This document shows positions 8,736-15,680 of a DNA stretch of 64,000 bases, in pieces. This DNA is from Janthinobacterium sp. LM6 (GTDB lineage Bacteria; Pseudomonadota; Gammaproteobacteria; Burkholderiales; Burkholderiaceae_D): positions 2,108,001 through 2,172,000 of the forward strand of contig NZ_CP019510.1 in NCBI RefSeq assembly GCF_002002885.1, written 5' to 3'. The position numbers were made by a program, and so were the translations under genes. How positions within the stretch are numbered: position 1 is the stretch's first letter; every line of letters starts with the position of its first letter. Below the pieces are notes generated by a model that was not told the DNA's origin, ran no database searches, and saw only the letters and a program-made list of their open reading frames with translations.

Positions 8736-9140
8736 ATGACAAACCGAGATTTCATCAACACCCCCATGACCGCTCTGGCCGCCTGCCTCACCGCCGTCGT
8801 CCTGATGACGGGCTGTTCCAGCCTGAAAACGCCGGCCACGGCCGACGTCGCCGTGTCGCGCGCCGCCGTCGATAACGCTGCCAGCGCCGGCGCTGCCGAC
8901 CTGGCACCCGATGAAATGCGTTCGGCCCGCGAAAAAATGCGCATGGCCAACCAGGCCCTGAAAGACCGCGACTACAAGCTGGCGCGCGACCTGGCCGACC
9001 AGGCGCAAGCGGATGCCAAGCTGGCGCAAAGCAAGGCCAACTCGGCCAAGGCCACCAGCGCCGCCGATGAAATCAACGAGAACATCCGCGTCATGCGCGA
9101 AGAACTCGACCGTGCCAACCAGCAAGCCCCGAAACAATAA
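8736..9140 (+). CDS. DUF4398 lipoprotein
   Basis: A 134-residue lipoprotein with a lipobox (LMTGC, Cys about 27), then an Ala/Lys/Glu-rich helical DUF4398 domain likely to form a coiled coil. CAGGAGAAG precedes the ATG. The next gene, 25 bases on, carries the same N-terminal module fused to an OmpA domain, so the two probably form an operon and arose by duplication. The function is unknown; envelope stress is likely from context. Confidence 0.85.
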   Translation: MTNRDFINTPMTALAACLTAVVLMTGCSSLKTPATADVAVSRAAVDNAASAGAADLAPDEMRSAREKMRMANQALKDRDYKLARDLADQAQADAKLAQSKANSAKATSAADEINENIRVMREELDRANQQAPKQ

Positions 9141-9165
9141 CTAACAAGAAGAACAGGATTCCATC

Positions 9166-10065
9166 ATGAAAAAAGCTACCTACACCACTATTCCCGGCCT
9201 GCTGGCCATGGCCGCCCTGGTTGCCGCCTGCAGCTCCGCACCGACCACCACCAGCCTGCTCGACCAGACGCGCGGCGACTACATGGCGGCGCAATCGAAC
9301 CCGATCGTGTCGACCTATGCGCCACGCGAATTCCGCGAAGCGAGTGCAGCCCTGGAAGCGGCAAACGCGGCCGCCACACGCCAGGAAGACAGCGAAAAAG
9401 TCGACAAGCTGGCCTACCTGGCCAAGCAAAAGATAGCCACGGCGCAAGAAGTTGCCAAGCAGAAGGCAGCGGAAGCCGATATCGCCAACGCCGGCAAGCA
9501 GCGCGACCAGTTGCGCCTCGATGCCCGCACGCAGCAGGCTGACCAGGCCACGGCCCGCGCCCAGTCGGCGCAAGCGGATGCGGAAGCGGCCAAGGCCCAG
9601 GCGCAAGCGGCCGAAGCATCTGCCCGCGATGCGCAAGCCCGCGCCGCCGGTCTGGAAGCGCAGCTGGCCGACCTGGCCGCCAAGAAAACGGAACGCGGCA
9701 TGGTCATCACCCTGGGCGACGTGCTGTTTGGCACGGACAAGGCGAACCTGACGGCCGATGGCGCGAATACGGCGCGCAAGCTGGCCGACGTGCTGAAAAA
9801 CAACCCGCAACGCACCGTGCTGATCGAAGGCTTCACGGATAGCACGGGCGGTTCCGCGCACAACCTGGAATTGTCGCAACGCCGCGCCGAATCCGTGCGC
9901 AATGCGCTGCTGGAACAAGGCATCAGCCGCGACCGCATCGCCACCAAGGGTTACGGCGCTGCCTATCCGGCCGCCGGCAATGACAGCGCGGCAAACCGCC
10001 AGCTGAATCGCCGTGTGGAGATTGTCCTGTCGGAAGATAATACGGCCATTCCTGCCCGCCGTTAA
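9166..10065 (+). CDS. DUF4398-OmpA fusion lipoprotein
   Basis: A 299-residue protein with a lipobox (ALVAAC, Cys22), a DUF4398-type helical region (about 30-175, a long Ala/Gln coiled coil), and a C-terminal OmpA peptidoglycan-binding domain (about 180-295; FTDSTGGSAHN and NRRVEIVL). The coiled coil would act as a spacer from the outer membrane to peptidoglycan. It is the second gene of a two-gene operon with the DUF4398 lipoprotein. A structured repeat element (10070-10192) begins five bases after its stop codon. Confidence 0.88.
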   Translation: MKKATYTTIPGLLAMAALVAACSSAPTTTSLLDQTRGDYMAAQSNPIVSTYAPREFREASAALEAANAAATRQEDSEKVDKLAYLAKQKIATAQEVAKQKAAEADIANAGKQRDQLRLDARTQQADQATARAQSAQADAEAAKAQAQAAEASARDAQARAAGLEAQLADLAAKKTERGMVITLGDVLFGTDKANLTADGANTARKLADVLKNNPQRTVLIEGFTDSTGGSAHNLELSQRRAESVRNALLEQGISRDRIATKGYGAAYPAAGNDSAANRQLNRRVEIVLSEDNTAIPARR

Positions 10066-10069
10066 GTTA

Positions 10070-10192
10070 AAACACCAGGCCAAACCTGCTGCGCGTCGCG
10101 ACTTGCGGCCTCCGATGCTCACTGTGCTATAGCACAGCTCCGCTTCTCGGCCACAATTCACTGCCGCTCGCGACGGTTTTTGCCTGGTGTTT
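10070..10192 (+). repeat. 3' structured intergenic element, copy A
   Basis: It begins five bases after the stop codon of the OmpA fusion gene. The outer arms AAACACCAGGC (10070-10080) and GCCTGGTGTTT (10182-10192) are perfectly complementary. Inside are the core AAACCTGCTGCGCG, a 16-base perfect central palindrome (CTGTGCTATAGCACAG, 10122-10137) and the closing core CCGCTCGCGACGGTTTT. The core arms recur at 13216-13350 and 52245-52369. There is no long T-run, so it is not a classical terminator. Confidence 0.8.
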
Positions 10193-10209
10193 GATTTGTT
10201 AGTAGGCAG

Positions 10210-10232
10210 CACCGGCCGAAGGTTGGCCGGTG
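10210..10232 (+). promoter_or_regulatory. Leader hairpin before the ferritin-like gene
   Basis: CACCGGCC (10210-10217) pairs perfectly with GGCCGGTG (10225-10232) around a 7-base loop, ending about 20 bases before the ribosome site of the ferritin-like gene. It could be an end-protecting or translational leader structure; nothing shows which. Confidence 0.4.
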
Positions 10233-10263
10233 GATACCCATGCAAGACTTGAAAGGAAACATC

Positions 10264-10800
10264 ATGACCCAAACATCTGTTGAGATTCCAGCTGGCATCG
10301 ATACGGCCGCCATCCGCGCCGCCGCGAAAAACCTGGACGACGGCGCCGTGACGGCCGGCTACCAGGGCGACCGCCAGGAGTTGATCACCCTGTTGAATGG
10401 GGCGCTGGCCACCGAACTGGTATGTATTGCGCGCTATAAACGCCATTACTACACCGTGAGCGGGCGCGACAACGGCACCATCAAGGCCGAGTTCCTGGAA
10501 CACGCGCAGCAGGAGCAGGAACACGCCGACTGGCTGGCGGAACGCATCGTGCAATTGAATGGCAAGCCAGATTTTAATCCTGCAACATTGCTTGCGCGTA
10601 GCCATGCCGAGTATGATGACTCCGAAGACGTGCAAAGCATGGTGCGTGCCAATCTGATCGCGGAACGGGTGGCGATCGAGTCGTATCGCCAGATGATCGT
10701 GAAAATCGGCGACAAAGACCCGACCACACGCCATTTGTTGATCAAAATCATGGCTGTTGAAGAAGAGCACGCCGATGATATGCGCGATCTAATGGAATAG
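10264..10800 (+). CDS. Ferritin-like (bacterioferritin-type) di-iron protein
   Basis: A 178-residue cytoplasmic four-helix-bundle protein with di-iron ligand motifs at the expected spacing: ATELVCIARYKRHYY, EQEHAD (ExxH), AERVAIESYRQ and EEEHADD (ExxH). Related proteins store iron or detoxify peroxide. The ATG at 10264 is chosen because GAAAGGAAA lies 6 bases upstream; an ATG at 10240 has none. It is followed by the ElaB/YqjD-type operon, whose members are stationary-phase or stress proteins in enterobacteria. Confidence 0.82.
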   Translation: MTQTSVEIPAGIDTAAIRAAAKNLDDGAVTAGYQGDRQELITLLNGALATELVCIARYKRHYYTVSGRDNGTIKAEFLEHAQQEQEHADWLAERIVQLNGKPDFNPATLLARSHAEYDDSEDVQSMVRANLIAERVAIESYRQMIVKIGDKDPTTRHLLIKIMAVEEEHADDMRDLME

Positions 10801-10858
10801 TGTTTTTGAGTAAAGTAGGTATAGTAACTACATTCATCCACAGCTAAGGAGCTAAACC

Positions 10859-11161
10859 ATGTTGGAAAACAATATCACCACCGTCAATAACGATGTCAAA
10901 ACCCTGGTCAAGGATGCCCAGGCCCTGTTCAGCGCCGCTGCCGCCCTGACCGGCGAAAAAGCCGACGAAGTGCGCGTCAAGGGCATGAAAACCCTGGATG
11001 CCGCGCTGGCCAAGGCGCACGAAGCGCAAGCGTCGGCCATCGTCGCCACCAAGCAGATGGCTGCCCAGGCTGACGGTTATGTCAAGGAAAACCCATGGCG
11101 CACCGTGGCCGTCGCCGCTGGCGTCGGCGTGCTGGTCGGCTTCATCCTGGGCCGCAAGTAA
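10859..11161 (+). CDS. ElaB/YqjD-family (DUF883) membrane protein
   Basis: A 100-residue protein with a helical, charged N-terminal part and one C-terminal membrane helix ending in GFILGRK. This is the signature of the DUF883 (ElaB/YqjD/YgaM) tail-anchored family; YqjD binds ribosomes in stationary E. coli. TAAGGAGCTAA precedes the ATG. It is the first of three closely spaced genes that match the yqjD-yqjE-yqjK order. Confidence 0.9.
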   Translation: MLENNITTVNNDVKTLVKDAQALFSAAAALTGEKADEVRVKGMKTLDAALAKAHEAQASAIVATKQMAAQADGYVKENPWRTVAVAAGVGVLVGFILGRK

Positions 11162-11179
11162 TCCACTGTCAGGAGCGAT

Positions 11180-11566
11180 ATGGACAAGTCTGCTTCGTCT
11201 CACCAGGGGCCGGGATTGATCGGCTCGGTCGCCGGCCTGGCCAAGAACGCCGTCGGACTGATGTTGTCGCGGCTGGAACTGGCCACCATCGAACTGTCGG
11301 AAGTGCGCAATCACATGCTGCAACTGATTGTCATTTTCGCGTTGGCGACCGTGGCGGGCTTGTTTGCCATCGCTTACGGCAGCGTGCTGATCGTCTTCCT
11401 GGCCTGGGATAGCCTGGGCTGGAAGATCCTGGCGATCATGACGGTCGTGTTCGTACTGCTGGCCATCGCCCTGGTCATGTATGCGCGCGCCATGTTGCGT
11501 CAAGGAAAGCTGTCCATGCCGGCCACCATGGCGGAATTGAAGGCCGACCGCGACATGCTGATGTAA
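11180..11566 (+). CDS. YqjE-like / phage-holin-family (DUF1469) membrane protein
   Basis: A 128-residue protein with two central membrane helices (about 45-70 and 75-100), matching the DUF1469 or putative actinobacterial holin-X/YqjE family. It sits 18 bases after the DUF883 gene and 21 bases before the YqjK-like gene, with SD sequences for both, so the three are probably co-transcribed. The function is unknown; in enterobacteria the operon is RpoS-dependent. Confidence 0.85.
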   Translation: MDKSASSHQGPGLIGSVAGLAKNAVGLMLSRLELATIELSEVRNHMLQLIVIFALATVAGLFAIAYGSVLIVFLAWDSLGWKILAIMTVVFVLLAIALVMYARAMLRQGKLSMPATMAELKADRDMLM

Positions 11567-11587
11567 GCGGCCTTACGAGGAGAATTC

Positions 11588-11926
11588 ATGTCGGAAAACG
11601 ACAAACTGGCGGCGCAAGCCGCCCGCAAGCGCCTGCTGATCGCCCAGGGGGAAATGTACCGCGTGGGCATCGTGCATGCGCGCGCCAACGTGGGCTACGC
11701 ATTGCGTCCCGAATCGATGCTGCAGGGCGTGGTCGAAACGGCCGTCGGCTTTGCCGGCCACCGCGTCGAATCCCTGCTGGCGCCGGGCGGCATGCGTTTG
11801 CAAGGCGCCATGCCTTACGTGCTGACGGCGCTGTCCTTTATCGGACGCAAGAAGCTGGTCAAGCCGGCCCTGGTCCTTGTGGCCGTGGCCGCCGTTGCCG
11901 CCAGCTGGCTGCGCCGCAAGCGCTGA
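11588..11926 (+). CDS. YqjK-like small membrane protein
   Basis: A 112-residue protein: basic N-terminal part, amphipathic middle and one C-terminal membrane helix (about 92-107) ending in WLRRKR. It is the third gene of the DUF883-YqjE-YqjK type operon; the call rests on position and layout rather than strong sequence motifs. CGAGGAGAATTC precedes the ATG. Confidence 0.65.
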   Translation: MSENDKLAAQAARKRLLIAQGEMYRVGIVHARANVGYALRPESMLQGVVETAVGFAGHRVESLLAPGGMRLQGAMPYVLTALSFIGRKKLVKPALVLVAVAAVAASWLRRKR

Positions 11927-11947
11927 ACGCCAGCCGTGTTGCACAGG

Positions 11948-11976
11948 AACGCCGTCATTGACGGCGTTTTTTTTGC
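11948..11976 (+). terminator. Intrinsic terminator of the yqj-type operon
   Basis: AACGCCGTC (11948-11956) and GACGGCGTT (11960-11968) form a 9-bp stem with a 3-base loop, followed by a run of T. Confidence 0.92.
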
Positions 11977-12060
11977 CCGTACCCAACGTCCGGCACGTGC
12001 AGGCGCAATCCCTTACAATGATTCACGCCGCACCCGCGCGGCGGACAGAGGGCCATCTTG

Positions 12061-13215
12061 ATGACGAATTCAAAGACACCGATCAATCAGTTAAATCCCT
12101 CGCGCCTGCGCATCGTGCTGGTGCTGCAAGGCGGCGGCGCACTGGGCGCCTACCAGGCCGGCGTCTACCACGCGCTGCACGAACATGGTCTGGCGCCCGA
12201 CTGGGTGGTGGGGACCTCGATCGGCGCCATCAATGCCGCCATTCTTGCCGGCAACAAGCACGAAGACCGGCTCGTGCGCTTGAAACAGTTCTGGCAGCGC
12301 GTGGCGCACCGCGACAGCATCGACATGAACCTGGTATCGGACCAGCAGCGCCGCTCGAACATCTGGCTGGCCACGCTCGATACGGTGCTGCGCGGCGTGC
12401 CCGGCTTCTTCAAGCCGCGTTCGTTCAGCCTGTTTCCGGCAGGAATCGCCGTCAAGCCGGAAGAGGCCAGCTTCTATGACACCAGCGAACTGGCCGGCAC
12501 CCTCGAGGATCTGGTCGATTTCGATTACCTGAACCAGCCCGGCGGCATGCGCCTGACGGTCAACGCTCTGCGCGTCAAATGCGGCAGCCTCACCAGTTTC
12601 GACAGCCAGCAGCAACCCCTGACGGCGGACCATATCCGCGCCAGCGGCGCCTTGCCGCCCGGCTTTGCCGGCGTGCGCGTCGATGGCGACTTATATTGGG
12701 ATGGCGGCCTGTACTCGAACACGCCGCTGGAAACCGTGCTCGACGACACGCCCCACGTCGACACCCTCGTCTTCATGGTGGACCTGTGGAGCTCGGAAGG
12801 GCCGGAGCCGACCACCCTCGACGAAGTGCAGACGCGGCAAAAGGACGTCACCTTCGCGTCGCGCTCGAAGCGGCATATCGCCGATTATGTCAATACGCAT
12901 ACCTTGCAGCGCAAATTGCGCGAACTGTACGCCGGGCTGCCCGACACAAAGCATAACCGCCAGCAGACGGAAGAGCTGGTCGCGCTGGGCTGCGACAGCA
13001 CCATGCACATCGTGCGCCTGCCGTACGCGGGGCGCGACTGGCACATGGCGGCCAAGGACATCAATTTTTCCAAGGGCTCCATCGAGTGGCGCTGGGAGCA
13101 GGGCTACCAGGACGGCTTGCGCGCGATCAAGGCGGCCGGCTGGCTCGCCTTTGTCACGGAAGACACGCCGCTCGTGGTGCACGAACTGCCGCCTTACGAG
13201 CGCGACGCCGCTTAG
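12061..13215 (+). CDS. Patatin-like phospholipase (DUF3734 type)
   Basis: A 384-residue patatin-family acyl hydrolase. The oxyanion-hole motif GGGALG is near residue 25, the nucleophile elbow GTSIG near residue 51, and the DGG of the Ser-Asp dyad near residue 218. The C-terminal part matches the DUF3734 extension found in proteobacterial patatins. It likely acts on phospholipids or poly-hydroxyalkanoate-related esters; the substrate cannot be told. A TTG sits one codon before the ATG at 12061, which is preferred. A structured repeat element begins directly after the stop codon. Confidence 0.9.
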   Translation: MTNSKTPINQLNPSRLRIVLVLQGGGALGAYQAGVYHALHEHGLAPDWVVGTSIGAINAAILAGNKHEDRLVRLKQFWQRVAHRDSIDMNLVSDQQRRSNIWLATLDTVLRGVPGFFKPRSFSLFPAGIAVKPEEASFYDTSELAGTLEDLVDFDYLNQPGGMRLTVNALRVKCGSLTSFDSQQQPLTADHIRASGALPPGFAGVRVDGDLYWDGGLYSNTPLETVLDDTPHVDTLVFMVDLWSSEGPEPTTLDEVQTRQKDVTFASRSKRHIADYVNTHTLQRKLRELYAGLPDTKHNRQQTEELVALGCDSTMHIVRLPYAGRDWHMAAKDINFSKGSIEWRWEQGYQDGLRAIKAAGWLAFVTEDTPLVVHELPPYERDAA

Positions 13216-13350
13216 CGACGCCTGCCAAAACCTGCTGCGCGTCGGTATAGGCGGCCTGCGATGCTCACCGGCTCGGCGCCCCCGTATAGAGTACGGTTGC
13301 GCTTCTTAGCCACCTCTCCCTTCCGCTCGCGACGGTTTTGTCAGGTGTTG
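13216..13350 (+). repeat. 3' structured intergenic element, copy B
   Basis: It begins at the base after the patatin stop codon. The outer arm starting CGACGCCTGCCAAAACC pairs with GGTTTTGTCAGGTGTTG; two of its three differences from copy-perfect pairing are G-T. It contains the core CCTGCTGCGCGTCG, GCGGCCTGCGATGCTCACC, a central CCGTA/TACGG hairpin (13282-13296) and the closing core CCGCTCGCGACGGTTTT. Confidence 0.8.
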
Positions 13351-13382
13351 CGGTTTGTCCGGCATCGCAACAGCACGGCGCA

Positions 13383-13685
13383 TCACTGCGGATGGGCCGC
13401 TTCACGCAGTTTTTCCGCGTTCGCCATGTCTTGCCGGTAGGTGTCCTGCGCTTCCTTCAGGCAGGTGGCGCGCGCGGCGGACGGTTCCAGACGACAAGCT
13501 TTTTTGGCCTCGGCCAGGGCGGCGCTGATTTCCTTGCGCAGGGTGCGCAGCTGGGCTTGCGCCGTGCTGTCTTCCTGATACCAGCGTTGCGGGTCGCCCG
13601 GTTGCGGCGCGGCCGTCTGGGCCAGCGCCAGCGGCGCCAGGCTGCAGGCAAACAGGGTGGCCAACAGTGTGTTGTGGATAGTCAT
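13383..13685 (-). CDS. Secreted small protein with a C-x10-C motif
   Basis: A 100-residue protein with a signal peptide (cleavage after ALA, about 22) and a helical, charged mature part. Cys64 and Cys75 are spaced C-x10-C and followed by LKEA. The same spacing occurs three times in the secreted protein at 14660-15214, so the two are probably distant relatives. The ATG at 13685 has GGAGG 8 bases upstream. The function is unknown. It is transcribed after DUF3309, with a terminator between them. Confidence 0.65.
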   Translation of the reverse strand: MTIHNTLLATLFACSLAPLALAQTAAPQPGDPQRWYQEDSTAQAQLRTLRKEISAALAEAKKACRLEPSAARATCLKEAQDTYRQDMANAEKLREAAHPQ

Positions 13686-13704
13686 GATATTTCCTCCTTG
13701 AAAT

Positions 13705-13731
13705 AAAAAAGGCGCCGTAGCGCCTTTTTTT
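13705..13731 (-). terminator. Intrinsic terminator after the DUF3309 gene
   Basis: AAAAAAGGCGC pairs with GCGCCTTTTTT around a 4-base loop. On the minus strand it follows the stop codon of the DUF3309 gene. Confidence 0.88.
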
Positions 13732-13882
13732 ACAACCTGCCCGTCAGTAATAGCAGGATCAGTATCACTACGACGAGGCCGGCGATGCCGCTGGGGCCGT
13801 AACCCCAGTTGCGGCTGTGCGGCCAGGTAGGCAGGACGCCGACCAGGGCCAGGATCAAGATGATCAGAATGATGGTGCCCAT
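13730..13882 (-). CDS. DUF3309 family small membrane protein
   Basis: A 50-residue protein with two membrane helices joined by LPTWPHSRNWGYGPSG, the hallmark segment of the DUF3309 family; its function is unknown. The ATG at 13882 is preceded by TAGGAGATACC. The longer in-frame version lacks a ribosome site. It lies 59 bases downstream of the glycine-zipper lipoprotein gene on the same strand and may be co-transcribed. Confidence 0.85.
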   Translation of the reverse strand: MGTIILIILILALVGVLPTWPHSRNWGYGPSGIAGLVVVILILLLLTGRL

Positions 13883-13941
13883 GGTATCTCCTAGTTGGTG
13901 CATGGTCCGGCGCAGGCTTGCGGGCAAGCCCTGCCAGGGGA

Positions 13942-14394
13942 TTAATAGCGGTAGACGCGGCCGTCAACGATGCGCACGCGATTGCCTGGGCGCAAGTCAT
14001 TCGCGTTGTCCTGCACCACGGTGCGGTATTCGCCGTTATCGAGGCGCACGCTGATCTGATAGCCCTGCGCTTGCTGCCTGCGGCCTTCCACCTGGTTGCC
14101 CACGACGCCGCCGGCGACGGCGCCCGCCACGGTGGCAGCCGTGCGTCCGCCGCCCGAGCCGATGGTGTTGCCCAGCAGGGCGCCCGCGATGCCGCCCACG
14201 ACGGCGCCGGCGCCGCTGGTTTGTCCGCCGCCCTGCACGAGCTGGATGGAATCGACGGTGCCGTACATGGCGGACTCAGGCTGGTTGGCTGGATAGTATG
14301 GTTGTTGCGACTGGTAAGAAGGGCCGGTGGCGCAACCGCTCAGTACGGCGGTGGCGGCGAGCATCAGTGCAGCCATGGTGGCGTTGGTTTTCAT
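13942..14394 (-). CDS. SlyB-like glycine-zipper 2TM lipoprotein
   Basis: A 150-residue lipoprotein with a lipobox (LSGC, Cys21), a Gln/Tyr-rich spacer, a glycine-zipper 2TM domain (about 60-105) and a C-terminal small beta domain (QISVRLDNGEYRTVVQ). It closely parallels the C-terminal half of the protein at 4338-4991. SlyB-type proteins support outer-membrane integrity. An operator palindrome is centred about 69 bases upstream, and a TAAGAT -10 hexamer (14428-14433) lies exactly 32 bases from that centre, the geometry of Crp/Fnr activation at -41.5. Confidence 0.88.
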   Translation of the reverse strand: MKTNATMAALMLAATAVLSGCATGPSYQSQQPYYPANQPESAMYGTVDSIQLVQGGGQTSGAGAVVGGIAGALLGNTIGSGGGRTAATVAGAVAGGVVGNQVEGRRQQAQGYQISVRLDNGEYRTVVQDNANDLRPGNRVRIVDGRVYRY

Positions 14395-14427
14395 TTTATT
14401 CTCCTGACGAGGTGAGGGTGTAGTGCC

Positions 14428-14470
14428 ATCTTAGTCATGCCCCCGCCCCCGGTCTGTACGCTGCCGCACG
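14428..14470 (-). promoter_or_regulatory. Operator copy 4 with a -10 element at Crp/Fnr class II spacing
   Basis: TGTACG-CTGC-CGCACG (14455-14470) is centred at 14462.5. On the minus strand TAAGAT (14428-14433) is centred 32 bases downstream, matching a site at about -41.5. The start codon of the SlyB-like gene is at 14394. Confidence 0.55.
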
Positions 14471-14569
14471 TACTTATTTCGTGTCGAAATGGTATTTTTT
14501 ACCACGGCGATCCAGCAAAACGTTGTTATTTCTCCCTGTCTTCCTCCCGCTTTCAAAATAAATTACTTG

Positions 14570-14585
14570 TGTACGGCAGCGTACA
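14570..14585. promoter_or_regulatory. Palindromic operator candidate, copy 5
   Basis: TGTACG-GCAG-CGTACA, a perfect palindrome, centred 82 bases before the start of the C-x10-C repeat protein gene. A weak -10 (TAAAAC, 14607-14612) lies at the same 32-base distance as in copy 4. Confidence 0.55.
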
Positions 14586-14659
14586 GAAGAGCGGCGACTA
14601 TCCACGTAAAACGGTAGTCATGCCAAGCAGACATGCTTGCTACCACCAGGGAGAAATAC

Positions 14660-15214
14660 ATGAACAAGAATAAGCTTTTCACCGCCATCGTCGTCAGCCT
14701 GGCGTGCGCCGCCTGGGGCGGCCAGGCAGTGGCTGCCACGCCGGAAGCGAAAGCAGCTTACAAGGCGGCCAATGAGCAGGCGGGCCTGAATTACAAGCTG
14801 GCGCATGCGGAATGCGAAAAAATCACGGGCAACCCGAAGGAGGTCTGCATCGCCGAAGCGAAGGCCGTGCGGGCCTACGATGAAGCCGTGGCCCAGGCGC
14901 AATACACGAATACCCTGCGTGCCTACACCAAGGCGCGCATCAAGATTGCCGATGCCAACTACGACGTCGACCTGACGCGCTGCAATGCGCTGACGGGCAA
15001 CGACAAGGATGTCTGCGTCAAGCTGGCCAAGTCCACCAAGGTGGCGGCCCTGGCCGACGCCAAGGCAGACAAGAAAGTCATCGAAGCGCGCAGCGATGCG
15101 CGCGAAGCAAAAAGAAAAGCCGAGTACAAGGTCGCGACAGAAAAATGCGATGCATTAGCCGGCGCAGCCAAGGATGACTGTATCAAGGCTGCAAAAACCC
15201 AGTTCGGTTACTGA
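14660..15214 (+). CDS. Secreted protein with three C-x10-C repeats
   Basis: A 184-residue protein with a signal peptide (cleavage after QAVA, about 25). The mature part is Ala/Lys-rich and helical and contains three repeats of about 55 residues, each with two Cys spaced C-x10-C (Cys52/63, 108/119, 163/174) around a [LI]-[TA]-G-x2-K-[DE] core. Each pair probably forms a disulfide in the periplasm. I do not know the function. AGGGAG precedes the ATG at 14660; an ATG at 14633 lacks a site. It has a perfect operator palindrome upstream. Confidence 0.7.
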   Translation: MNKNKLFTAIVVSLACAAWGGQAVAATPEAKAAYKAANEQAGLNYKLAHAECEKITGNPKEVCIAEAKAVRAYDEAVAQAQYTNTLRAYTKARIKIADANYDVDLTRCNALTGNDKDVCVKLAKSTKVAALADAKADKKVIEARSDAREAKRKAEYKVATEKCDALAGAAKDDCIKAAKTQFGY

Positions 15215-15296
15215 GCTCCCTCCGGCGCGCAGTCACCAGACTGGTATAAGAAGCTCATTGTGAGCACATTGATTGACCACTCCTAAGGAAACCACC

Positions 15297-15608
15297 ATGA
15301 AATTCACTAAATCTATCGCTACTGGCCTTTTCGTCGCTTCCCTGTTCGCCGTTGCAGGTTGCGCTTCGACCCCAACCAAGGAAGGCACGGGCGAGTACAT
15401 CGACGACGCGGCCATCACCACCAAGGTGAAAGCCAGCATCTTCAACGAGCCTACCCTGAAATCGACGGAAATCAACGTTGAAACCTTCAAGGGCGTGGTT
15501 CAGCTGAGCGGCTTCGTGGCCCAGCCGTCGGATGCCGCCAAGGCTGGCGAAGTCGCCCGTGGCGTCAAGGGCGTGAAGTCGGTGAAAAACGACATCCGCG
15601 TCAAGTAA
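15297..15608 (+). CDS. BON-domain lipoprotein (OsmY-like)
   Basis: A 103-residue lipoprotein with a lipobox (FAVAGC, Cys22) and one BON domain (about 40-103; TKVKASIFNEP, VNVETFKGVVQLSGFV). BON proteins associate with phospholipid in the periplasm and are often induced by osmotic or envelope stress. TAAGGAA precedes the ATG. It lies among other stress proteins but has no TGTACG palindrome in its 80-base upstream gap. Confidence 0.9.
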   Translation: MKFTKSIATGLFVASLFAVAGCASTPTKEGTGEYIDDAAITTKVKASIFNEPTLKSTEINVETFKGVVQLSGFVAQPSDAAKAGEVARGVKGVKSVKNDIRVK

Positions 15609-15680
15609 TGGCCTGATTTGCCGCAGCGGCCCGCCCCATGGCTGGCCCTGCGGCCCACCACCGACCGTCGCGGGAATCGC

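Noticed and set aside
10070..10192. Element A as a simple terminator
   Set aside because: It lacks a terminal T-run, is far larger than a terminator, and copy C is followed by a separate true terminator.
9091..10770. Minus-strand frame of 559 codons across the OmpA fusion and ferritin-like genes
   Set aside because: It passes through the structured repeat and lies opposite two well-supported genes.
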